Shown one piece after another: positions 27,640-35,196 of a stretch of 64,000 nt of DNA. The position numbers were made by a program, and so were the translations under genes. Under the pieces are notes generated by a model that made no database searches, was not told the origin of the DNA, and saw only the letters and a program-made list of their open reading frames with translations. The stretch is from assembly GCA_903952205.1 (NCBI GenBank), contig CAJBEZ010000037.1, positions 310,001 to 374,000 on the forward strand, written 5' to 3'. Numbering within the stretch: position 1 is the first letter of the stretch; each line of letters opens with the position of its first letter. The stretch comes from an uncultured Desulfomonile sp. (lineage in GTDB: Bacteria > Desulfobacterota > Desulfomonilia > Desulfomonilales > Desulfomonilaceae).

Positions 27640-28962
27640 CTATCCGAGAATGTCAGTGTTCCAGGGTATCAAGCCGGCGACTTTTGAAATCTCGAAGTTT
27701 GACATGTCTGCATAAGGTTGTTTGTCTCCAACTATGATAAAGGCGTCGTCATTAGTATGCGTTCCTGTGAAAATGTCATGATGGCACAATGCCTTAGCGT
27801 TTACTGACGCTTTGATATCGTATCCGCGGCTTGGAATAACAATAATATCGGGAGCTAGTTCTGAACACGGTCCTTGATAAACCTCTTCCTTAAGTTTTAC
27901 CTGTTCAAACACTGGTTCGTTCAAGTAATTATGACTGTTCATGAAAGCAGGCCCCAAGTCGGATGTCATGAACCTTGAAAGTTCATTTTTTATCCTGACC
28001 GCTTTTTCAGAGGCCTGAATTTTAGAGAGCTTTCCATTCCTGAATCTTGTTCTGGAATTCAGATAAATTCGAGTTGGATCCATGGCAAACGCGTCTGATT
28101 CTCGACTCACACTGGAAATATCTTGCGGGTCAGGAGAATCAAAGCTCAAGTAGCCCAATGATTGCAACAGGCGATTCAAGTTTACGTGGATCTTGAGATC
28201 CGTAAACCCGTGATCGGACAAAATTACCTGTCGAGTTCCAATATCCAACCTTTCCAGAAAACCGGTCACAAAGTTGTCGACTCTGCGGTAGTAAGAAATA
28301 GCCTCCTCGTAAAGAGGGTGATCTGTGTTCCGCAACGCGTCAAAGAGAAAATGATTGAGACGATCAGTTCCTGTAACTACTAAAATAAAAATGTCCCATG
28401 GTTCTGAAAACAAGCCGAAAACAACTTCTTCTAAAGGTCTCAAAGTTGAGAAAAGGTCATTTATCAGAAAGCTTCTGTCTTGACGGGCCCTGACGTTGTC
28501 CGTATCAATCCTGTAATTTTTAGATTTGAGCCAAGGAATCAGCGACATCGGTTGAACGGCGCGTTCAAATATGGGGGAAACAAAGCCGGAAATCAAAACA
28601 CCATTCAAAGGACGGGCCGGATAGGTAAAAGGTAGATTCACCACTATGGTTTTTTTCTCTGGATATCTTTTCCAAAGAACCGGAGCCTTAATGTCATCAA
28701 AAGACGGAAGCTTAAGCTTCACTTGATCTTTTTCGAGGTCGGTGAACCCGAATATGCCATGGCGCCCCGGGCCAACGCCAGTCATGAAAGAAGTCCACGC
28801 CACACTTGAGATCGGTGGCAGGCTCGAGTTCATGGGGACGAAGGTTCCTGCGGCTGCAACTTTTTTCAACCCCGGCATCACCGACAATTCAAAAAAATGT
28901 TTCAGCAGGGAATAGGGAACGCCATCCAATCCCACAAAAGCTATTCTGTTAAAGTCTGACAT
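27640..28962 (-). CDS. Type I phosphodiesterase/nucleotide pyrophosphatase-family protein
   Basis: 440 aa, alkaline-phosphatase superfamily. IAFVGLDGVPYSLL supplies the first metal aspartate, PPISSVAWTSFMTGVGPGRHGIFGF the serine/threonine nucleophile region (residues 50-72), VTGTDRLNHFLF a second metal site and ILSDHGFTDLK the DHG motif near 248. No signal peptide, so cytosolic. Substrate unknown; relatives hydrolyse nucleotide or phospholipid diesters. It is the last gene of a three-gene minus-strand series with the PHP and decarboxylase genes. Confidence 0.85.
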   Translation of the reverse strand: MSDFNRIAFVGLDGVPYSLLKHFFELSVMPGLKKVAAAGTFVPMNSSLPPISSVAWTSFMTGVGPGRHGIFGFTDLEKDQVKLKLPSFDDIKAPVLWKRYPEKKTIVVNLPFTYPARPLNGVLISGFVSPIFERAVQPMSLIPWLKSKNYRIDTDNVRARQDRSFLINDLFSTLRPLEEVVFGLFSEPWDIFILVVTGTDRLNHFLFDALRNTDHPLYEEAISYYRRVDNFVTGFLERLDIGTRQVILSDHGFTDLKIHVNLNRLLQSLGYLSFDSPDPQDISSVSRESDAFAMDPTRIYLNSRTRFRNGKLSKIQASEKAVRIKNELSRFMTSDLGPAFMNSHNYLNEPVFEQVKLKEEVYQGPCSELAPDIIVIPSRGYDIKASVNAKALCHHDIFTGTHTNDDAFIIVGDKQPYADMSNFEISKVAGLIPWNTDILG

Positions 28963-28976
28963 TCTTATAATAGATC

Positions 28977-29864
28977 CTATCGAGTATTATCCAATCTCTT
29001 CTTCATTTCCTCGAGCAGAGAATAAGGTAAAGGGGGCCTGTCAGGAAACTCTCCCAGCTTAACCCCAGGCTTGTTAGCGCCATGAAAATCGGTTCCTCCC
29101 GTGACTACGAGGTCAAATTTTGAGGCCAACCTCACATACATTCTGGTTTGATCTTTTGTATGCTTCGGATAATAGGCCTCGATTCCTTGCAGTCCCTTGT
29201 CGATGAGAGAGAGGAGCGCTTCCTCAAAACGATCCGGGTCCTCCTGATTCAAGGAATAAGGATGGGCCACTACCGGTATTCCTCCAGCTGATATGATCAA
29301 CTGTAAAGCTTTGGACGCTGGTAACTTGACCTTTGGCACATAGGCGCAAGCCCCCTTCCTGAGGTATCTGTCAAAGGCCTCCTGCATAGTCTTTACATAC
29401 CCTTTTCTGAACATGAGACCGGCAAGGTGTGGGCGCCCAGGAACTCCTCCAGTTGCAACTTTCCTAACCTCTTCTTCCCTAATGAAAACATTTTGAGCCG
29501 AGAGTTTGGAAAGAATCTTGGCGATTCTGGATTGCCTCTGAATTCTTAAGAAGTTAAGAGATTTTTGTAATTCAGGATCATCAGATCGAATGAAGAATCC
29601 AAGAATATGCAGAATCCCATAATCGTATTCTGCGCTAATTTCAACACCCGGGACAACTTCCAGATCAAGTTCGAATTCTTTTACGGCTAATGTCGCCGGT
29701 TCCAGGCCATCCAGCGTATCGTGATCAGTCAGCGCAATAGCTTTCAAACCAATAGTGGCTGCGTGCCGGACAAGTTCCGACGGACTCATGGTTCCATCCG
29801 ACATATTGCTGTGAGCATGAAGGTCTATAGAAGGTCCAGGAGCGAATCTAGCCAGTGATTTCAA
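28977..29864 (-). CDS. PHP-domain phosphoesterase
   Basis: 295 aa with the four PHP metal motifs: DLHAHSNMSDGTMSP, LTDHDTLDGL, VPGVEISAEY and VTGGTDFHG. Arrangement and length match the YciV/RNase AM-like group, which removes phosphate from nucleoside 3',5'-bisphosphates or trims short RNA ends; which activity applies here is not visible. The TTG start overlaps the stop of the decarboxylase gene (TTGA), so the two are translationally coupled; AAAGGAG lies slightly far upstream. Confidence 0.88.
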   Translation of the reverse strand: MKSLARFAPGPSIDLHAHSNMSDGTMSPSELVRHAATIGLKAIALTDHDTLDGLEPATLAVKEFELDLEVVPGVEISAEYDYGILHILGFFIRSDDPELQKSLNFLRIQRQSRIAKILSKLSAQNVFIREEEVRKVATGGVPGRPHLAGLMFRKGYVKTMQEAFDRYLRKGACAYVPKVKLPASKALQLIISAGGIPVVAHPYSLNQEDPDRFEEALLSLIDKGLQGIEAYYPKHTKDQTRMYVRLASKFDLVVTGGTDFHGANKPGVKLGEFPDRPPLPYSLLEEMKKRLDNTR

Positions 29865-31252
29865 TTGTCTGATGAGATTTCTCCTTTCGATTGTCTACTT
29901 AGATTAAGCGCCTTATCGACAGTTTTAGAAAGGATATCCCATATCATGTCCAAAAAATTGAGCGAATCTGACTTCATCAAAACGCTTCTTAAGCACGTGA
30001 CATAATCCTGATCCCACGTAAAATCCTTCCAGACTTCTTTGAAGAGACTCATTGGCAAATTTGCTTTCGCAAGATGTAGATCCTCGCGTGAGGCCATTTC
30101 AAAAACTTCGTCCGCTAATCTGGAAGATTCGGACGATGACTCGCTTCTTATAGTCCATACAACGATGTCCAGTTCTGGACGCAAACCGGTCAAAAACCTG
30201 GAATCAGTTGTGATTCTATTGAACAACCTCAAAGCGGCCATACGGCAATCGCCCAAATCTCGGGCAAAAGCTCCTCCACGAACCATGGGTAACAACCTCT
30301 GGGTTGCCCACAGCGCCACAGCGGAAGATCCGGGTCTGGAACACTCAAGGCTGATCTCCCCGAGATGAAGTTCTGAAGACGAAAAATATGTGTAGGGTGA
30401 ATCATGCTTATAAAAAGTTCCGACAGACGGATCTCGGAAAATTACACATCCACAACCATAAGGTTGAAGCCCATGTTTGTGTGGATCAACGACTATTGAA
30501 TCAACTTGACTCATGACATCGTAAATCGCGCGGGTCTGAGCCCCCAGGTTGTCGGCGAGTATGAAATAGCCTCCATAGGCGGCGTCAGCGTGAATCCTGA
30601 ATCCATAGGACTCCTGGAGCCTAAGAATTTCCGGCAATGGGTCAACCGATCCAGTGGCGGTTGTGCCGATTGTGACGACGACGGCGCCCACATTCCCTTT
30701 ATCCAGAGCCTTTCTCAATGACGTTATATCCATACGGGCGTTGGTGTCGACCTCCGTAGATTCAAAAGGGATGTTCAACACGGAACAAATTCTACTGTGA
30801 GTATAATGAGCCTGCTGGGAAGCCAGTATTTTTTGGCCGGGTCTCAAACACCTGGATATCCAGAGCGCTTCGAGATTTGCCATCGTGCCTCCACCGCAAA
30901 GATGGCCGAGAAACGTTTCCCACCCAAACATTTTTGCAATCTCGGCCACCGCTTCTTTTTCCATGGCGGAACTGGCCCGGCCCCCATCCAAAGCATGATT
31001 ATTCGGGTTTATCCATAATGATAAGGTATACGCCAGACGGGCTATAGGATGAGGTGGCTTTAGCATCTGGCCAATATAGTATGGATGATGGTAAGGATAA
31101 TTGTCTTGCATTCGTAAAGCAACTTCGTTCAGGACTTCTCTAATCGCATCGAGATCTATCGAATGAGAGATTTGGGGTAAGCTTTTGAATCCGTCTTCAA
31201 GAATCTCAAGCGCTTCAGGAAGGAGATTCAGAGTTCTTTTTTCGAGTGTCAT
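29861..31252 (-). CDS. Group II PLP-dependent amino acid decarboxylase
   Basis: 463 aa. Seen: YPYHHPYYIGQMLKPPHPIA, LCGGGTMANLEALW (PLP phosphate), HADAAYGGYF with the PLP-ring aspartate, and DPHKHGLQPYGCG with the Schiff-base lysine near residue 268. This is the glutamate/tyrosine/DOPA decarboxylase fold; candidate substrates are glutamate, tyrosine or cysteine sulfinate, not resolvable by eye. Cytosolic. First gene of a coupled series with PHP and phosphodiesterase genes; no transporter or antiporter is present nearby. Confidence 0.88.
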   Translation of the reverse strand: MTLEKRTLNLLPEALEILEDGFKSLPQISHSIDLDAIREVLNEVALRMQDNYPYHHPYYIGQMLKPPHPIARLAYTLSLWINPNNHALDGGRASSAMEKEAVAEIAKMFGWETFLGHLCGGGTMANLEALWISRCLRPGQKILASQQAHYTHSRICSVLNIPFESTEVDTNARMDITSLRKALDKGNVGAVVVTIGTTATGSVDPLPEILRLQESYGFRIHADAAYGGYFILADNLGAQTRAIYDVMSQVDSIVVDPHKHGLQPYGCGCVIFRDPSVGTFYKHDSPYTYFSSSELHLGEISLECSRPGSSAVALWATQRLLPMVRGGAFARDLGDCRMAALRLFNRITTDSRFLTGLRPELDIVVWTIRSESSSESSRLADEVFEMASREDLHLAKANLPMSLFKEVWKDFTWDQDYVTCLRSVLMKSDSLNFLDMIWDILSKTVDKALNLSRQSKGEISSDN

Positions 31253-31466
31253 GTCGATTCCCTAACAATTTAAGAGTATTGGTAAAACCCTCATTCGACA
31301 GAATTTTGCAACTTGACCCATTTGGAGGTTTTCTTATATCGAATGAGCCTCTAGTTAGCGATAATCTTTAACAGACGCTTCTATACCTGTCAAACAGCCT
31401 GGAGCCGGGTTGTAGACTAATGATTTTGTATGGTCAAGAATGATTGAAAGAGGTGAAGAAATTCTT

Positions 31467-33005
31467 ATGGATCTTACCATGATGAAGGAAATTGCCCGAG
31501 AGTTGAACCAGGAACTTCACGGCGGGATAATTTCAAAAGTTTTTCAGCCTCTTCCTCGAGAAATAGGACTGAAAATATTTCAACCCGGATTTGGTGAAAA
31601 AAGGCTTATTCTCAGCTCCGATCCAAAGTTTGGCAGGATACATCTCACAAAACTCCGTTTGATCAATCCGCCTAGACCGCCAAGATTCTGTTCATATCTC
31701 AGGGCTCACTTGACGAACGCTCGTATAAGTAGGATTTGGCGCCACGACAGTGATCGTATAGTCTACATCTTATGTAAGGTGAGAATTTCAGATTCGGTTG
31801 TCGAACGAAATCTCATCCTAGAGCTTTTGGGACGAGATTCCAACATCTTGCTGGTCGACGCAACCACAAATTTGATTATGGATAGTTTGTGTCATATTCG
31901 TCACAAAGACTTCGGAAACAGAGTCGTAATCCCCGGTATTGAATATCAGGACCCTCCGGGAAACCCTAATCAGTCTCGATCAAAACCGAGAAAGGTAGAT
32001 CGTTATTCATTTATAGGAATTCGAACAGAATCAGGCGACCAAAACCCCGAGACTCCAGTTGTCGATTCTGAAGAGGATTCGCATGGTAAGAAAATCAATG
32101 ATTTTGCCGATGCTTTCTTCAGCCACATACTGGTTGACTCATTACTCGAAAATCTTAGACGACAGGTCTCCAAGCCAATACAGACTAGAATCAAATCAAT
32201 CGCTAATCGAATAACAAAGATAAAAAATGATATCGAGAAATTGGAGAGTTTTATAGATAAATGCAGGCAGGGAGAGCTGTTGAAAACTGTTTTGAAGAAA
32301 ATAAGAAAAGGACAATCTTCAGTTGAAGCTCCAGACTGGGAGACAGGCAAGACTGAAGTCATCATGCTGGAGCCGGCGCTAGATCCTGTATCCAACATGC
32401 GGAAACTTTTTGCTAAATCGGCCAAGGGTAAAAGGGGAATAGAAATAGCCAGGTCAAGATTGACTCAAGCTGTCGAAGAAAAGAAATGTCTGGAAGAAAT
32501 GCTGTTCTTTGTACAGGAGGCAAAGAGCCCAGAAGATCTGGAATCATTGTCGAAAGAATTTGAACTGAGTGGCAAGTCAGTGAAAGCAGCGCCAAGGAAA
32601 AACTCACGCAAAAACGACATTGATTCGCGAAGTGCTAAAAACTACCGCGAATTGGTGAGCCCTTCCGGTTACCCAATCCTTGTTGGGAAGAGCGCCCAAG
32701 GTAATGATTTTATTACCAAGAACAAGGCCAGGAAAGGGGACCTATGGTTTCACGCAAAGGACACTCCGGGGTCTCACGTCATTCTTGTCTGCAGAGATTC
32801 CCGGGAAGTTTCAGATCTGGATATAATACATTGCTCAACTATAGCGGCCAAAAGTTCAAAGTTGAAAAATACGGGTAAAGTCGAGGTCATGTTTGCTGAC
32901 GCTGTCAATGTGGCCAAAGTTAAGGGAGGATTTCCCGGACTGGTCACTGTAACAAGACACAAGACAATAGTGGTAAATCTGGACGAAAATTGCGACCCTT
33001 GTTGA
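31467..33005 (+). CDS. NFACT-family ribosome quality-control protein (RqcH/FpbA-like)
   Basis: 512 aa from ATG 31467 (AGAGGTGA about 10 nt upstream; ATG 31440 is in frame but unsupported). NFACT-N domain (GGIISKVFQPLPREIGLKI; LELLGRDSNILLVD), a charged coiled coil at about 225-370, then the NFACT-R domain with DFITKNKARKGDLWFHAKD and GSHVIL near 435. Bacterial RqcH binds stalled 60S-like 50S subunits and recruits Ala-tRNA to tag nascent chains. This protein is a little short of the usual 560-580 aa, mainly in the middle. No partner gene nearby. Confidence 0.88.
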   Translation: MDLTMMKEIARELNQELHGGIISKVFQPLPREIGLKIFQPGFGEKRLILSSDPKFGRIHLTKLRLINPPRPPRFCSYLRAHLTNARISRIWRHDSDRIVYILCKVRISDSVVERNLILELLGRDSNILLVDATTNLIMDSLCHIRHKDFGNRVVIPGIEYQDPPGNPNQSRSKPRKVDRYSFIGIRTESGDQNPETPVVDSEEDSHGKKINDFADAFFSHILVDSLLENLRRQVSKPIQTRIKSIANRITKIKNDIEKLESFIDKCRQGELLKTVLKKIRKGQSSVEAPDWETGKTEVIMLEPALDPVSNMRKLFAKSAKGKRGIEIARSRLTQAVEEKKCLEEMLFFVQEAKSPEDLESLSKEFELSGKSVKAAPRKNSRKNDIDSRSAKNYRELVSPSGYPILVGKSAQGNDFITKNKARKGDLWFHAKDTPGSHVILVCRDSREVSDLDIIHCSTIAAKSSKLKNTGKVEVMFADAVNVAKVKGGFPGLVTVTRHKTIVVNLDENCDPC

Positions 33006-33069
33006 CAGGAAGGCGGGGCCTTAGACGGCATCGACCGTGCGAGCCGCCCCAGGCCCTGGAATTGCAAAG

Positions 33070-33408
33070 TTATTTTTTCATGATGTCTTGTCTTGTGACG
33101 TTCATAATTCTTATGACCTTGTTCTTACCATCTACAACTTTATAGGCAATCCTAACGATGTCTCCGGGAACCGCCTCTTTGCCTATAAGGGCTTCTGAGA
33201 GGTCGAAAACCATTGTCTTCCCGGTTGGATTGCCATATTTGTTCTGCGGAGTGAAATTTATGTCATACTCCTCAATGGTTATTGATTTCGTTTTGGTGTC
33301 ATTGGTCACAGTCTTGCCCTGCGCGACTTCCGCTGCAAGTGCGGGAGTGACCAGAAAAATCAGTGTTAGGACGCAACTGATATAATATAAGCAAAATCTC
33401 TTTTTCAT
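33070..33408 (-). CDS. Small secreted protein of unknown function
   Basis: 112 aa with a signal peptide (KKRFCLYYISCVLTLIFLVT, cleaved after ALAA). The mature part of about 85 residues looks like a small beta domain: KSITIEEYDINFTPQNKYG, MVFDLSEALIGKEAVPGDIVRIAYKVVDGKNKVIRIMNVT. GAGGTGA lies about 7 nt before ATG 33408. It is 38 nt downstream of the TauE-type gene on the same strand, so it may be a periplasmic component of that locus; I do not recognise the family. Confidence 0.75.
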   Translation of the reverse strand: MKKRFCLYYISCVLTLIFLVTPALAAEVAQGKTVTNDTKTKSITIEEYDINFTPQNKYGNPTGKTMVFDLSEALIGKEAVPGDIVRIAYKVVDGKNKVIRIMNVTRQDIMKK

Positions 33409-33446
33409 CGTTAACTCACCTCACAAGCAAAGATAATTTGGTTAGC

Positions 33447-34469
33447 CTAATGAGAAGCGGCCTTCTTTTCCCGTAATTCTTTAGCGGCGCCGCTAAACAT
33501 TATCCAGCAGATGTATACACAAATGCTTCCTACCGCACCCAGAATGAGCACTGTCGCCGATGTATTGAACCCGTACTGCTTTAGAATTATGGAAACCATA
33601 CATGCCAAAACCGCCAATCCAAAAGCGATACGAATACCGTATCCTTTGGCGTATTTTGTGGCTACGGTTCCGATTTGAGCTCCAATAGCGGCGCCCATTA
33701 GCATTACGAACACGGCGTAAATCTCAATTCGACCTTTAGCCCCGTAGGTGAATGTTCCATAAAGACCCGAAATCATAACCTCGAAAAGGTCAGTTCCAAC
33801 AGCTATATGCGTCGGGCAACCGATCAGGTAAACGAGAGCCGGCATGCGGATTAAACCACCGCCAATGCCCAGAAAACCTGCCAGGATCCCTGTGAGGAAA
33901 CTTACCATAATGGGTAACCATGCCGAGCAGGTAAATCCCGCTGTTTTGAAATGAACCATTGGAGGGATCTTGATCCGATGAAGTGTTTTGTACCAGGTGA
34001 TGCCTTCAGCTCCGTGCTCCCCGACGTCTCCCGCTTTCTTTTTCTTGTTCGCTTTATAATAATCATAGAAAACCATGATACAAATTAATGCGAGGAGTCC
34101 AACGTACACCCATCGGACAACGGGACCAATCGTGCCTAGACGTTCAAGCCACATGACTACCTGGGCGCCGATTTCTATGCCGATAACCGTTCCTATGATC
34201 ATTATACATCCGAGCTTATAATCGACGTTTCCAAATTTGGAGTGCCGAAATGTCGAAATCATCGATTTACCGGCTATGTGCGCTATGTCGGTGCCTATAG
34301 CGAATGCCATTGGGAAGCCGAGGATATTTAGACCGGGAGTGACCATCCAGGCCCCACCCATACCAAAAAATCCACCGATACATCCCACAGAGAAGCCTAT
34401 CAAGACCAATCCAGGCCAGAAGATGTCGACGCCTGAGATGGGCATATACATAGTGTACCATTCCAACAT
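33447..34469 (-). CDS. TauE/SafE-family sulfite/sulfonate exporter
   Basis: 340 aa with about nine membrane segments. Two family repeats are seen: GGFFGMGGAWMVTPGLNILG near residue 35 and GFLGIGGGLIRMPALVYLIG near 200, each with the GxGGG/P pattern of TauE/SafE permeases, and an acidic HIAGKS/DLFEV pair after each. Members carry sulfite, sulfoacetate, taurine-derived anions or other organic anions. It follows the small membrane-protein gene by 40 nt. In a sulfur-metabolising organism sulfite or a related anion is plausible; the direction of transport is not visible. Confidence 0.9.
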   Translation of the reverse strand: MLEWYTMYMPISGVDIFWPGLVLIGFSVGCIGGFFGMGGAWMVTPGLNILGFPMAFAIGTDIAHIAGKSMISTFRHSKFGNVDYKLGCIMIIGTVIGIEIGAQVVMWLERLGTIGPVVRWVYVGLLALICIMVFYDYYKANKKKKAGDVGEHGAEGITWYKTLHRIKIPPMVHFKTAGFTCSAWLPIMVSFLTGILAGFLGIGGGLIRMPALVYLIGCPTHIAVGTDLFEVMISGLYGTFTYGAKGRIEIYAVFVMLMGAAIGAQIGTVATKYAKGYGIRIAFGLAVLACMVSIILKQYGFNTSATVLILGAVGSICVYICWIMFSGAAKELREKKAASH

Positions 34470-34509
34470 GTTTATCCTCCTAATAGATGTAGTTCAATGA
34501 AATTAGGTG

Positions 34510-34812
34510 TTAATGCTCGACAATTTTTCTGGACGTCAGGTCTATTCCAATCCGTTTCATGATTTGATCCGTAATTAATCCGAGGGTGACTCCCATTAAA
34601 GCAGTAATTATCGTAACCTCAAGTCCGAACCACAGTGGGTTGGTGTTGTAGGAATCTACGAAGTATCTTCCCCAGCCTGCGCTGACTCTTCGACTGTCCG
34701 CTACGACGATCAACATTTCCGCCGCTGGTCCGGCCGCTCTGACAAGTTCGGGCAGAAACACGGTGAAGACTGTCGCTCCTAACGTGAGCAAAGTGTGTAA
34801 ACGTTTTCTCAT
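34510..34812 (-). CDS. Small membrane protein upstream of the TauE-type gene
   Basis: 100 aa from ATG 34812 (AGGGAGGT about 8 nt upstream). Residues 1-27 form a signal-type helix ending VRAAG; a second helix lies at about 60-82 (LWFGLEVTIITALMGVTLGLI). It resembles the small membrane proteins found beside TauE genes in Desulfovibrio (I recall the name DVU0150 family, unverified). Its constant position suggests a partner subunit of the transporter. First gene of the unit 34812 to 33070. Confidence 0.7.
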   Translation of the reverse strand: MRKRLHTLLTLGATVFTVFLPELVRAAGPAAEMLIVVADSRRVSAGWGRYFVDSYNTNPLWFGLEVTIITALMGVTLGLITDQIMKRIGIDLTSRKIVEH

Positions 34813-34837
34813 TATCTAGACCTCCCTAGAGATTACT

Positions 34838-34867
34838 GATCACATAGCGTTACAAATGTTTGTGATC
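34838..34867. promoter_or_regulatory. Inverted repeat upstream of the TauE operon (operator candidate)
   Basis: GATCACA (34838-34844) and TGTGATC (34861-34867) are perfect inverted arms with 16 nt between; the right arm runs into a 10-bp palindrome TGATCGATCA. It lies 26-55 nt upstream of the TauE-operon start. The rest of the 384-bp gap between that start and the gene at 35197 is AT-rich with no further gene seen. Confidence 0.4.
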
Positions 34868-35116
34868 GATCATCTAAGTAACTTGCAACCCTTATGCCAG
34901 TATTGTTGACTCCTGCTGAAAGCGGCAGGTGACTAAACAAGACATTGTATCAATCAACTTTTAAAATCGGTTCGGCTCATCGTTAAGACGGTGTCCAATT
35001 TCTTTACAACGTGTAAATTATCGAAACCTTTTCACTTCGGCATCAAGACCACAGATCCCGGGGATGGACGAAATGTCTTCTTTTAAAGGGGTTTGTGAGG
35101 TTGAGCGAAGTAGACT

Positions 35117-35182
35117 TCAGGGGCATATTTATTGCTCAAGATGCTGTAGAATTCGAATAGTGATATGTCAGCAAGCCCCTGA
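35117..35182 (+). promoter_or_regulatory. Potential structured leader before the phosphohistidine protein
   Basis: TCAGGGGC (35117-35124) and GCCCCTGA (35175-35182) are perfect 8-bp inverted arms, with inner TTGCT/AGCAA complementarity, ending 14 nt before the ATG at 35197. In RNA this would be a long hairpin next to the AAAGGT ribosome site and could affect translation. There is no resemblance to a riboswitch class I know. Confidence 0.3.
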
Positions 35183-35196
35183 GAAAGGTACGTAAT

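Noticed and set aside
33006-33065. GC-rich hairpin between NFACT and the small secreted gene as terminator
   Set aside because: The arms GGGCCT/AGGCCC pair only around an internal loop and no T-run follows on either strand, so a terminator cannot be supported.
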